From Hydrangea macrophylla (Eukaryota > Streptophyta > Magnoliopsida > Cornales > Hydrangeaceae), in contig CM066994.1 in the NCBI GenBank assembly GCA_033977485.1, positions 23,156,681 through 23,220,680 of the forward strand: DNA of 64,000 nt. Reading direction: 5' to 3'. Numbering within the stretch: position 1 is the first letter of the stretch; each line of letters starts with the position of its first letter. The translations under genes were made by a program, and so were the position numbers. The notes beneath the pieces were generated by a model. It made no database searches and was not told where the DNA came from. It saw nothing but the letters and a program-made list of their open reading frames with translations. This document shows, one piece after another, positions 54,671-64,000 of the stretch.

Positions 54671-55424
54671 AGGGTAAATTACACTGACCATCCCTGAGGT
54701 TTGGGTTAATTACACGTACCTCCCCTCTAGTTTGAGAAACACCAATAACCCCCCTTGACGTTTCGAGTTTCATAACAAAATCCCCCTCCGTTTAAGGGCC
54801 GTTAAGAAGGTTGATGGTATGCAATGATGCCATCAATTTGTATTGTATTATTTCCAAAATGGCCTTTATCAAAGGTTAGAATGACAAATATACCCCCCTC
54901 AAAATTTTGGCCATTCATATACATTTAGGGTAAATATATATATACCCATCTCTTGGAACTTCAGCAGAAGGAAAAGAAAAAACCATTGGAAGATCCAAAA
55001 GCTTCCACCAGGTTACCTTCTCAACCCTTCCCTTCATCTCATAGTCTTATTTCTCTCTCAAGATCTGCTCATTCTCATTTCTCTCTATAAAATCATCTTT
55101 GTGTGTGTGTGCGTGTGTGTATAGATATATATCAGTTGCCCCCTTCTCTCTCTATAGTTGCCCCATTATCTCTCTATATCCTTCGATCTCTTTGTATCCA
55201 ACCATTATTTTTGTGGTTTAGGTGGTTGCAAAATGTCTATGATGTCTTCATCAAGTGCAGAGGCTAGCAGCTTTGGGGAAGTAGATTTACGATTTTGAAA
55301 TGAACTTTGTAGACGTGGACAGAGATGTACAGTCAAAATTACCGAGTCCAACGAAAACAACAACAAAGGAAGATTGTATTATGTTTGCCCAAATGGAATG
55401 TGCAAAATTTGGAATTGGTGTAAG
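54671..55424 (+). mobile_element. MULE-like element end with captured GRF zinc-finger gene
   Basis: GGGTAAATTACACTGACC, then GAGGTTTGGGTTAATTACAC, is the wording of a widespread plant Mutator-like terminus. The other end is not in the window; a Tat-lineage retroelement follows from about 55425. It contains the GRF fragment at 55233. Confidence 0.5.
55233..55424 (+). pseudogene. GRF-type zinc-finger protein fragment
   Basis: The ATG at 55233 opens MSMMSSSSAEASSFGEVDLR, then TGA at 55296-55298, then LCRRGQRCTVKI, GRLYYVCPNGMCKIWNW. The spacing CxxGxxC ... YYVCPNGMCKIWNWC is that of the plant GRF zinc finger, a nucleic-acid-binding module. The nonsense codon, plus truncation at about 55424 by other sequence, make it a pseudogene. 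Confidence 0.6.
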
Positions 55425-56244
55425 CCAATCTTACCTCCCTCTACAATAAGCCAAGCAACCAAACCTTGGCCGTCTGTGGGAATGACAAGTTTTTCATCAA
55501 CAAATCTTTTGGCTGATAGCCATGCCTCCGAAGAAGGGTGAGAAACTGCATAGCAGGCCAACCGGGATGTTCTACCGGCCTCGGTGCCGGCTACGGCAGT
55601 CATGACATCTGAGCAGATCACCGCGACCCTCGTACAACTCTTCGAAGGCCAGCGCCAAATTCAGCAACAGATCGAAGCCCTGCTGGCCAGCAAAGCAGTT
55701 CTCTAGTGGCTGGGAAACAACCCGGGAACGTTGCGTATGGTCGGGAACCCATCTTAACCAGACAACATGCCCAAGCTAACCCGTCCTGTGTTGAGGATGC
55801 TAGAGACATCAACAGTAGGCGTGCTGCCCGAGATGAAAGGTAGGGGCATATGGCCCGGGAATCAGTCCAGGGTCACTCGGTCAAGAGCTGAGGTGTCCCT
55901 AGGCCCACGATGAACTGGAGTCATAGCCAAGCCAGATCCCAGGGGACAGTGCACCGCCATGAGAACGAAGCCTCCTCCACTAACCCGACCTGCAGCCCGA
56001 ATTCCGATCGGGAAGGTGTGGTGGCACGTATCAAGGACTTGTAGAAACAGATTGATGGAGTGGCCAAAAGGCTGGGCCAGAACCCTACTCAGAATTATGC
56101 CAATACCGAGACAGAGTCACCATTCTCTAGCCAGATCATGAGGTTTGCCATCCCGTGCAAATTTAAGCACCCTCGCCTAGATCCCTATAACGGCTCGGGA
56201 AGCCCGGTCGACCACGTTCGGATCTACAAGGCTCAGATGGCCCT
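55425..56244 (+). pseudogene. Tat-lineage Ty3/Gypsy gag fragment
   Basis: ATG at 55602 begins MTSEQITATLVQLFEGQRQI, a coiled-coil-like start, with a TAG soon after. From about 56105 the frame reads SSQIMRFAIPCKFKHPRLD then YNGSGSPVDHVRIYKAQMAL, the conserved gag block of plant Tat/Athila-type elements (PxKFKxPxxDxYDGxxDPxDH). It stops abruptly at 56244 where the LTR of the Tekay-type element begins. It is markedly more GC-rich than its neighbourhood. Confidence 0.72.
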
Positions 56245-56573
56245 TGTCACGCCCCGACGTAGCATAAATAAGGAAAGCGTTTAATTTCCTTTATGGACCC
56301 GTAGGTCGCGACAGTTTGAAGGATCGATTCCGTCCCAAACGTCGAACAACAAAACATAATAGTCAGAGTAGAGCAATCAAAGCTTACAAATATTATTCTA
56401 ACTTAATAAGTATTACAGCACGGGTCATCTAAAGGCACATACCGCCTTGAAACAAAATAATAGCTTAATGTCTATTGCAGTCATCCTTATTACATAACGG
56501 TCCAAAACTTAGAACATGTAAACTTAAAGCATATAATAAGTAAACAGTTTTCTCATTCCAAAAGCAGCTGCTC

Positions 56574-56645
56574 TCAGTTAGAGTAGTCATAAGGTCCCTC
56601 ATGGTCATAACCTGAAAAGCCTGAACACGAATGTCCAGGACGCAT
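56574..56645 (-). other. 23-codon acidic ORF in LTR D
   Basis: From ATG 56645 to TGA 56574 it reads MRPGHSCSGFSG then YDHEGPYDYSN. The counterpart in LTR C contains GYDYTGEGP. Families A and B have SDEHHDEK and GINVGEESEE in the same place after the hairpin. Coding status is unproven. Confidence 0.45.
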
Positions 56646-56944
56646 CAACGTCGTTAGCTTCGAGAAGCTGGTGAGTATTAAAAACATGACTTTGAATCTA
56701 AAACATACCCATTTACCTCTTTCCATTTTTCAATTTGTATAAATCAATAGTTAAACCGCAGAAAGAATTCATTTTATAAAGCAACAAGGAATATATTAAA
56801 AGTCGTTCATTCATAAAAACAGTTACTCGTGTATGAGACAATGCACCATACTCATCTTGCCGACTCTTTTATCTCGACAGACACAACAACCCACTATCTT
56901 ACTCCTGGTATCTTTGAAACACTAAGATAGCCACACTTTAGCAA

Positions 56945-57200
56945 CGGGGCGCCAGGGAGTGTCCAGTTTGCCTCACACTTTGGTCCGGGGTACCAGGGAG
57001 TGTCCATTGCCTCACACTTTGAATACCTAAACCGCCATGCAAATACCGGAGCAACCTCACGCAGTATCCAGACTCGGGTATCAGGGAGTGTCCGTAGGCC
57101 ACACTTTAGCACTACCATGGGTGCCAGGGAATGTCCAAGTTCGGCGTCACACACTTTAACGCTTCCAAGGGCGTCAGGGAGTGTCCATATTTGCCACCGT
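56945..57200. repeat. Tandem repeat CAGGGAGTGTCCA in LTR D
   Basis: Five copies of CAGGGA(G/A)TGTCC at about 56950, 56992, 57081, 57125 and 57175, each followed 5-25 bp later by CACACTTT or CCACACTTTA. Confidence 0.8.
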
Positions 57201-57222
57201 CGCATTTCAAAGATACCCTCGC

Positions 57223-57310
57223 CGCAACCTCAACCTCAACCACAACTACAACCACAACCACAACCGCAACCGCAACCACAACCACAACCGCAATCCCAAT
57301 CTCAAACTCA
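57223..57310. repeat. Hexanucleotide simple repeat CAACC(A/G)
   Basis: Repeated CAACCACAACCGCAACC units decay into CAATCCCAATCTCAAAC. The ORFs here in all frames (Asn-His, Pro-Gln and Thr runs) are artefacts of the repeat. Confidence 0.9.
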
Positions 57311-57599
57311 TACTCTTTTCACACTGCCCATTACTCTTTTCCACACTAACTGACACCCACATGTATGTACTACTGACCCCATATGAATGATATGCACTTA
57401 AACATAAGCAAAGCGCTAAATTAAAGGAATAACGCGCGTACGGGGATTGATAAGTCATAATACAATGTTTTAATTATTCAAACATAACAAATAGAGTTCT
57501 GGTTAACTAAATTTCCCAAACATAGCCTTAACAGTCCTTAAAAGTTGAACCTAACAGTCCCTTAACAGAAAACAGACAAAAACAGAAACTGCCAGAATT

Positions 57600-57862
57600 C
57601 GCGTGCGCGGGCCGCTCGCTCGGAAGGTCGCCCGCGCGGGCCGCTCGCGCGATATGTCCAAATTTCCTTTTCATATATAAACTTTTCTGTCTGCCTGAAA
57701 AAGCCAAGGTCGCGTGCGCGGATCGCTCGCGCGAAAGGTCTCTCGCGCGATCCTCGCTCGCGCGACCTGCCTAAATTTCATTTTATATATATAAACTTTT
57801 CTGTCTGCCTGGAGACGCATGCCTCGCGCGAGGGGTCGCTCGCGCGATCGTGCGCGCGATTA
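57600..57862. repeat. CpG-rich GCTCGCGCGA word array in LTR D
   Basis: About a dozen copies of GCTCGCGCGA or relatives (GCGTGCGCGG, GCCCGCGCGG, TCTCGCGCGA, CTCGCGCGAG) lie in three clusters. Two clusters are separated by near-identical spacers ending AACTTTTCTGTCTGCCTG (57676-57697 and 57791-57812), so a unit of about 115 bp was duplicated. It is the strongest CpG island in an AT-rich window. Confidence 0.88.
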
Positions 57863-58483
57863 ATTGCTGAGGCTCCTTCTTCTTCGTAGGAACTGCTCTG
57901 TTTCAGCAAAACAGGGTCTAAATTGACCCATTTCAATTCTGTAACTATGTATGTCATATAATGTATGGATCTCTTTGTTTTTGAATGAGGATTAAGAATC
58001 CAAAGTCAATTTCACATGATTCAATCTATAACTCTTGAATTTTATGAAAGATTAAAAGAGGACAAAATTTAATTTCTAATATACTTTCTCATGTGAATGA
58101 ATTAGGCTCTAAAACTTCAAACATAGCATATATGACATATAATATTTCATAATCATCTCTAAAAACAGATTTAGATTGAGTTTAGAAATTCATGGTTTTC
58201 AAGCTATGAAATCCATACGTAAAATCATCAATGGAGGTTGACAAAATTAAACCAATACACAGCAAATAAATATGAGATTACATTCTTAGTGAGTTAATAA
58301 TACTCACTGTGATCAAAGGTAAAGATATTGTTGAGAAAGAAATAAGAGATAAGCAATCCCAACCCAAGCTTGGCTATGGTGATTTGGAAGCTCTTCTCTC
58401 TACAAAATTTTTCTGTATAAACTCTCAAGCACACTCTTTTCTCTCTGTGTCATGTGTGTGCTGAATGTGAGAATGTATGTGTG

Positions 58484-58492
58484 CATATATAG
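58484..58492 (-). promoter_or_regulatory. LTR D TATA-like box
   Basis: The plus strand CATATATAG lies about 730 bp into the LTR in sense orientation, followed downstream by CT-rich sequence (58380-58450). Confidence 0.5.
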
Positions 58493-59221
58493 AGAGTGCC
58501 AATTGGAGAACTTGGAGCCCAAGTTGTGTCTCCTACACTCTACAAATTGGATTGTTTTTCAATTTTCTAATTTTTCTCTACAATTCTAAATGAACCACAG
58601 ATATCACAGATGTGTGTGTGTGTGTGATATACATATGTATATACATAAAACACAATTTATAAACTACAATTGTCTCCCAACTTGGTTGAGAGGTCATGTA
58701 GAGTACTAGGGGGCAAGTTGAATTGTTTGGGAAACTTAGCTTATGTCACCAAATTGCACATACTCAAAATGCACTTCCAAACAAGGCATGATTAATCATC
58801 ACTTGCCATAATTAGAAATAAAGCAATTGTCCAATCAGTTACTTCCAAAATCTATGGAAGTTCAACACAGCGTAGACAGTTTTGAACATAAACTGGTATT
58901 TTCGGGGAGCGGTGGTCACCACAAAAATACAGAAATTTCATTTTAACGTAAGAAATGGTTTTCTGGTTTTATAAAAATACAGCTTGAACTAAGAGAAAAC
59001 ATTTCCACCGTTTTGAAATACAGACTTTGAAATCCACACAGGTATTACTAACTTTGTAAAAATTACAACTTGACCCCAAGAGAATTTTAATTATGAGATC
59101 AGTCAAGAAATAAATTTCACACATAAGAATTGAAATTAAAATAAGAGCAGAAAATGAAATTTGATTTTAAATATGACGACGCCATGTACAGATTAATTAA
59201 ATGAAAATGCAGGTTATTACA

Positions 59222-59262
59222 CCCTTCCTCCCTTAAACAGGATTTCGTCCCCGAAATCAAGA
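59222..59262 (-). other. Polypurine tract and GGGGAC box
   Basis: In sense, TTTCGGGGACGAAATCC is followed by TTTAAGGGAGGAAGGG and then the LTR start. It is the conserved pre-LTR text of this retrotransposon branch. Confidence 0.85.
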
Positions 59263-59266
59263 CTAA

Positions 59267-61762
59267 CTAGTCCTGAAACAACTCCGGGTACTTTTTTCTC
59301 ATATCCGCTTCAACTTCCCACGAGGCTTCATTCTCGTCATGGTGATTCCACTGAACCTTCACCAACGGGATATCCTTATTCCTCAACTTCTTGATACTCT
59401 GATCTAAAATCTTCACACATCTCTCCTTGTAAGAAGCGTTACGACTCGTCTCAATGTCGTCATAACTAACCACGTGTGAGGGGTCGCGTATGTACTTCCT
59501 CAACATACTCACGTGAAACACGTTGTGAACCCCAGACATCTTCGGTGGTAGCGCCAGTCGATAAGCTACTTTCCCGACACGTTCCAAAATCTCGAACGGT
59601 CCGATGAAACGCGGAGCTAATTTTCCTCTCTTGAGACCAAAGCGTACTACTCCTCCTGTCGGTGAAACCTTAAGAAGTACGTGATCTCCAACACTGAATT
59701 CCAAATCTTTCCGGCGCCGATCATCATAACTCTTATACCGGCTCTGAGCGGTTCTCATCCTCTCCTTGACCAAAGAAATTTTCTCGTTGGTTTCTCTAAC
59801 CAAATCTGGTCCCAACAACTCTGTGTCCCCAACTTCGGCCCAACACAATGGAGAACGACATGGTCGTCCGTACAATGCTTCGAACGGAGCCATACCGATA
59901 CTCGTATGATAACTGTTGTTATAAGCAAATTCAACCAACGGCAAGTGTGTCTCCCAAGATTCTTCAAAATCGATCACACAAGCCCTGAGCATATCTTCCA
60001 TGATCTGATTAACACGCTCAGTTTGTCCATCTGTCTGAGGGTGAAACGCAATACTCATCTTGAGCGAGGTTCCAATAGCTTCTTGCAAACTTTCCCAAAA
60101 TCCAGAAGTAAAACATGCGTCACGGTCTGACACTATCGACACAGGTGCACCGTGAAGTCGCACAACTTGTTGTATGTACATTCGGCTCATCTTCTCTACC
60201 AGGTATGTCATACTGTAAGCAATGAAATGAGCTGACTTCGTCAATCGATCCACGATTACCCAAATAGCGTCATGATTCTGCTGCGACCGGGGCAATCGCA
60301 CTACAAAATCCATCGTAATGTGCTCCCACTTCCAACCAGGAATAGGTAGCGGTTGCAACAATCCTGACGGTCTCTGATGTTCGGCTTTGACTTGTTGACA
60401 CGTCAAACACTTAGATACAAATTCGGCCACGTCTTTCTTCATACCTTCCCACCAGAAATTTCTCTTCAAATCTTTGTACATCTTCGTCCCTCCTGGGTGA
60501 ACTGTATACCTTGATTTATGTGCTTCTTCCAGGATATCCTTCCTAAGTTCTCCAATATCTGGCACACATAATCTATTCCTGCACCGATATCCTCCATCGA
60601 TACCCACCTTCCATTCTGTGGGGTCTTTTTCTGACATCTTTCCGAACCATGTCTGAAACTTCTCATCTTCTTTCTGAGCTCCAATAATGCGGTCGATAAG
60701 GACAGGCTGTAGGATAAGACATCCGAACAATTGTCCCTCTCCTTTTCCAGCACTCTGTACATCGAACTCCGCCAATGTCTCCAAAGCTCGCCACTCTCTA
60801 ACCATCAAGGAGGCGATCATTTCATGAGTTTGTCGACTCAGGGCATCAGCAACCACATTGGCTTTACCCGGGTGGTATTCCAACGTGAAGTCGTAATCTT
60901 TGATCAACTCCATCCATCTGCGCTGCCTCATGTTCAACTCTTTCTGTGTGAACAAATATTTCAAACTCTTGTGATCGGAGAACAAATCAAACTTCTCACC
61001 GTAGAGATAGTGTCTCCAAATCTTGAGTGCAAATACTACTGCCGCCAACTCTAGATCATGAATAGGATAGTTCAACTCATTCGGCTTCAGCTGTCTGGAT
61101 CCATAGGCTATAACTCTGCCATCTTGCATAAGTACACACCCCAGTCCTTGATATGATGCGTCACTAAAGATAGTGAACTTCTCATCAGGCTTGGGTATTG
61201 CTAGTACCGGTGCGGTAGTGAGTCTCTCTTTCAACTCTAGAAAGGCCCGCTCATGCTTCTCTGTCCACTCGAACTTCAAATTCTTCTTCGTCAGCCCAGT
61301 TAATGGTGCAGCTATTTTAGAGAATCCCTCAACGAATCTCCTGTAATAGCCTGCGAGTCCGAGAAAACTCCGAACTTCTGTAGGGTTGCTTGGCCTAACC
61401 CAGTTTGACACAGCATATGTCTTGGACGAATCCACTGAAATTCCTTGAGATGACACCTTGTGTCCCAAAAATTTTACTTCTTGCAACCAGAACTCACACT
61501 TACTGAACTTGGCATACAAGTGGTGGTCCTTGAGCGTCTGCATCGCAATCCGAAGATGTTGCTCGTGTTCTTCTCCTGACTTAGAATAGATCAAAATATC
61601 ATCTATAAAGACGATGACAAACTGATCCAAATAAGGCTTGAACACTCTGTTCATCATATCCATAAACACTGCCGGGGCATTCGTCATTCCAAACGGCATC
61701 ACCAGAAATTCATAATGACCATATCGGGTTCTGAAAGCAGTCTTAGGTATGTCTTCTTTTCA
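59267..61762 (-). CDS. Chromovirus pol, distal part: RT palm, RNase H, integrase, chromo-like tail
   Basis: This 811-residue open frame (first called codon GTG at 61702) is in frame with the upstream piece across a TGA at 61760-61762. Motifs by residue: RT FIDD at 32-35; RNase H SDASYQG (D179), HDLELA and [10 protein letters not shown]; integrase zinc finger H393, H400, C430, C433; integrase catalytic triad D463 (MDFV), D524 (SDRD) and E560 (QTER), a DD35E spacing. The C terminus carries the GPFEIL and [12 protein letters not shown] modules and a chromodomain-like end, thought to target heterochromatin. All catalytic residues are present, so decay is recent. Confidence 0.93.
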
Positions 61763-62713
61763 TACCCTCAACTGATGATATCCCGACCTTAGGTCTATCT
61801 TGGAAAATGTCGTAGCTCCTTGTAGTTGATCAAACAAATCGTCAATCCGAGGCAAGGGATACTTGTTCTTGATAGTCACGCGGTTCAATTCTCTGTAGTC
61901 GATACACAATCTGAGTGTCCCGTCCTTCTTCTTCACGAATAACACTGGTGCTCCCCAGGGCGATGTACTTGGACGTACAAAACCTAGGTTCTCGAGCTCT
62001 TGAACTTGTTCCTTCAATTCCAATAGTTCTGTGGGGGCCATTCTATAGGGAACCTTCGTGATCGGTACGGTACCCGGTATAAGTTCAATGCAGAACTCTA
62101 TACTTCTCTCGGGCGGCAAACCAGAAATGTCTTGAAATACTTCTTCGAAGTCCTTGACTACAGGTATAGCTGACGCTGTCACCTCTGTACTGACGACTTC
62201 GATATTCGCCAAACATCTCGTGAGGAACATATCTCCCGAAGGGTTACATTGAAAATCAAAGGGTTGATTCTCATCGTCGGGAAATGTAATTCTATTCCTC
62301 GCACAATCCAACTTCACTTGATTCTGAGAGAGCCAATCCATTCCGAGGATTATGTCGAACTCCTTCATCGATAGGACGATCAACCTTGCAGGAATTTCAC
62401 GGTCTCCTAGCCGTAAAGGACAATCCTTGCACAAGTGTCCTAATCTGACTGCAGCTCCTAATGGCGAAGTAGCCTTCAAAGCTTTCTCTAAGCGATGAGG
62501 TAAGATACCCAATCTCCGAATTGTATTAACAGATATGAACGAAAGAGCAACACCCGTATCAAATAACACTTTAACATGAGAGTTAAACAAAGTTAATGTA
62601 CCTTCCACTGCTTGTTGATCAGGTTGAGCTTCTCCATAATCTCCTTCTTCATACATAGTTCCATCATATCCAGCGGCATCAGGGATAACAGCATTCAGGC
62701 GAGTCTGACCCTA
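61760..62713 (-). CDS. Chromovirus protease and RT N-terminal part
   Basis: The 298-codon frame (62656 to the TGA at 61760) is in frame with gag upstream across a TAG at 62711-62713. It shows the aspartic protease site [10 protein letters not shown] at about residues 31-40 and its partner motif ILGMDWL at about 101-107. RT fingers follow: [20 protein letters not shown] and [16 protein letters not shown] is cut by the TGA directly after HQLRV, probably a CGA-to-TGA change; this is the damage that would silence the element unless read through. Confidence 0.9.
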
Positions 62714-63742
62714 TTGACCATAAGTCACCTGCTTAGGAGCAATGCAAAACCTGCTGATGTGACCTGGTTCACCACAGTTGAAGCAGACTATTCCTTGCTG
62801 AGCAGCATGCCTTGGTGCCTTGCAATCACGAGCCAGATGTCCAGGGTTGCCACAGTTGAAGCATTTTCCACTACTACTCCCTTCTCCTACTCGGGGTTGA
62901 GTCGGATAGGTAATAGCCTGGGTTTTCTTGCTTCCGTCAAAATTCCTCTTCTGCCCTTGGGTACGATTCATCGGTGGTCTATTCCCAAAATTACCCCTTT
63001 GAGGCGGTCGAAATTCAAATTGTTTTCGGTTCACTCGAGCATCCTCTTCCAGATCGGTAGCCAAACCAACAAGTCCTTCGAAAGATTTATCTAGGTGGCC
63101 GAGAGTTAGGCGACGAATCTGAGGTGTCAGCCCTTGGTTATACTTACAGATCTTCTTCTCCTCAGTATCAACCAGGTGAGGGGCAAACCGAGACAGTCTC
63201 TCAAACTGTGTGGTGTACTCTTGCACCGACTTGGTTCCTTGCGTCAGGTCCATAAATTCTTTCTCTCTTCTGTGCCTCTCCGTAGCCGGGAAATACTTCT
63301 CCAAAAATCTCCCCTTGAACGCAGTCCACGTCATTCCCATTGCAGCTCCATTCCTGATAGTAGCTATGACCGAATCCCACCAATCTGCGACAACATCGGT
63401 CAACTGAAACGTAGCCAATCTCCTCTTGTCCATCTCATTGCACTGGACAGTCTCGAACATACGGTCCATCTGTCTTAACCATTGCTCGGCCTTCCAGGGT
63501 TCTGCCGTACGCGCAAACTGCTCGGGCCTTAGTGCATGGAATCTCTCTAGCAATTTGTCTCCAGTTTGGCGGTCTCGTCGGTTTTCATTCTGATTACTAA
63601 CCCTTTCGAGACGTCTGATGAAAGCTTCAAATATTCCCGTAGGATCGGCAGCCTCAGGTGCTCCTTCGATCAAATTCCGGTTCCTCCTTAGTCCTCCAGC
63701 CATTCTATGCATGATAGTGATAGTAGAATGAGGAAAATGCAT
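62711..63742 (-). CDS. Chromovirus gag with two CCHC zinc knuckles
   Basis: 343 codons. The true start may be the Met 14 codons in (MAGGLRRNRN). A capsid-like region includes AEQWLRQMDRMF, FLEKYFP and FMDLTQGTKSVQEY. Two nucleic-acid-binding knuckles follow at residues 294-307 (CFNCGNPGHLARDC) and 320-333 (CFNCGEPGHISRFC). It ends at TAG in the context CAA TAG GGT CAG, after which the protease frame continues unshifted. Gag packages the element RNA in cytoplasmic particles. Confidence 0.92.
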   Translation of the reverse strand: MHFPHSTITIMHRMAGGLRRNRNLIEGAPEAADPTGIFEAFIRRLERVSNQNENRRDRQTGDKLLERFHALRPEQFARTAEPWKAEQWLRQMDRMFETVQCNEMDKRRLATFQLTDVVADWWDSVIATIRNGAAMGMTWTAFKGRFLEKYFPATERHRREKEFMDLTQGTKSVQEYTTQFERLSRFAPHLVDTEEKKICKYNQGLTPQIRRLTLGHLDKSFEGLVGLATDLEEDARVNRKQFEFRPPQRGNFGNRPPMNRTQGQKRNFDGSKKTQAITYPTQPRVGEGSSSGKCFNCGNPGHLARDCKAPRHAAQQGIVCFNCGEPGHISRFCIAPKQVTYGQ

Positions 63743-64000
63743 GCAACAGTGCTATGAAGCAATTTAAATGACGACAACATTCAAAAGAGTATATTTTATA
63801 TATATAACTTCCTGTTAAGTTGATACAAAAATCATGTATGATCAGATCGGTGCCACCCTATCTGTATGGGTTAGGACGCATGCAAGAGTTAATGTTACGA
63901 AAATGGGGTCATTGCCCTACACTCTAATGCATGTAATTACAGTTGCAAACAGAGACAGAGCTAATAGTCAAAAGTAGTTAATATGTACAAAGCCATATCT
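63743..64000 (-). other. Retrotransposon 5' leader (partial)
   Basis: Untranslated sequence upstream of gag; the window ends before any primer site or LTR. No repeat of 56245-59221 sequence appears. Confidence 0.6.

Larger units (their letters stand above)
56245..59221 (-). repeat. 3' LTR (family D, 2977 bp)
   Basis: Sense sequence begins TGTAATAACCTGC (59221) and ends CGTCGGGGCGTGACA (56245). TATA-like CATATATAG lies at 58484-58492. The GCTCGCGCGA word array is at 57600-57862, a CACAAC simple repeat at 57223-57300, and a CAGGGAGTGTCCA tandem repeat at 56945-57200. A hairpin is at 56656-56675 and a 23-codon acidic ORF at 56574-56645. Confidence 0.9.
56245..64000 (-). mobile_element. Tekay/Del-type chromovirus, nearly intact, 5' end outside window
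   Basis: 3' LTR 56245-59221, polypurine tract 59222-59240, pol 59267-62656, gag 62711-63742 and leader from 63743 onward; the 5' LTR and primer site lie beyond 64000. The coding order gag-protease-RT-RNase H-integrase, with a chromodomain-like C terminus ([20 protein letters not shown]), places it in the chromovirus branch. Only two in-frame stops interrupt a 1492-codon frame. It sits inside a plus-strand Tat-lineage gag, a nested insertion. Confidence 0.93.

Noticed and set aside
57000..57458. Pro-Gln, Asn-His and Thr repeat ORFs
   Set aside because: Reading through the CAACC(A/G) simple repeat within LTR D in all frames.
59681..60130. 149-codon plus ORF, and others at 62612-63094 and 63134-63478
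   Set aside because: Antisense shadows of the chromovirus pol and gag.

Overview
The window is nuclear DNA of a flowering plant, most likely a eudicot. It is AT-rich, carries two spliced host genes of ordinary plant families plus a short gene of a plant-type family, and is otherwise packed with LTR retrotransposons, MITEs, SINEs and microsatellites. Nothing prokaryotic, plastid or mitochondrial was seen. I could not settle the species.

Layout. 1-7402: a young LTR retrotransposon on the minus strand (left LTR cut by the window edge) with no recognisable coding capacity. 7403-11506: transposon debris, a palindrome cluster and a Tat/Ogre-like leader scrap. 11507-16901: a decayed Ty3/Gypsy (chromovirus-like) pol and its 3' LTR, lying against a tandem repeat of about 180 bp. 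17691-28198: a tandemly duplicated small plant gene (broken copy with exon 1 at 22324, apparently intact copy 25485-28198, orphan promoter copy at 17691), separated by a solo LTR (19026-21340) and peppered with MITEs and SINEs. 30337-35963 (minus): a five-exon gene for mitochondrial ribosomal protein bS18m. 37287-38339 (minus): an intronless chimeric ORF joining PPR repeats to half of an AAA ATPase domain, possibly carried by an LTR element. 40293-43769: a Pack-MULE with a 9-bp target duplication carrying a PPR gene fragment and split by a solo LTR with its own 5-bp duplication. 44346-about 47270: a Tat/Ogre-type LTR. 47609-49497: hAT and Mutator-like small elements, one nested in another. 50564-54425 (minus): a three-exon NOI/RIN4-like gene. 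54671-56244: a MULE-like end, a GRF zinc-finger fragment and a Tat-lineage gag fragment. 56245-64000: a largely intact Tekay/Del-type chromovirus on the minus strand inserted into that gag.

The host genes (bS18m in mitochondrial translation, the NOI protein at the plasma membrane, the small PAFxPTP protein of unknown role) are not functionally linked. The main biology is transposon traffic: gene-fragment capture (Pack-MULE, PPR-AAA chimera), insertion next to splice sites and promoters, nested insertions, and solo LTR formation. Two patterns shared between LTR families look least explained: arrays of short palindromic words that differ between families, and a small hairpin followed by a short acidic reading frame near the middle or 3' half of every chromovirus-type LTR seen here.

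Exon structures were derived by eye from splice consensus, reading phase and protein-family memory. Distances and identities are hand counts.
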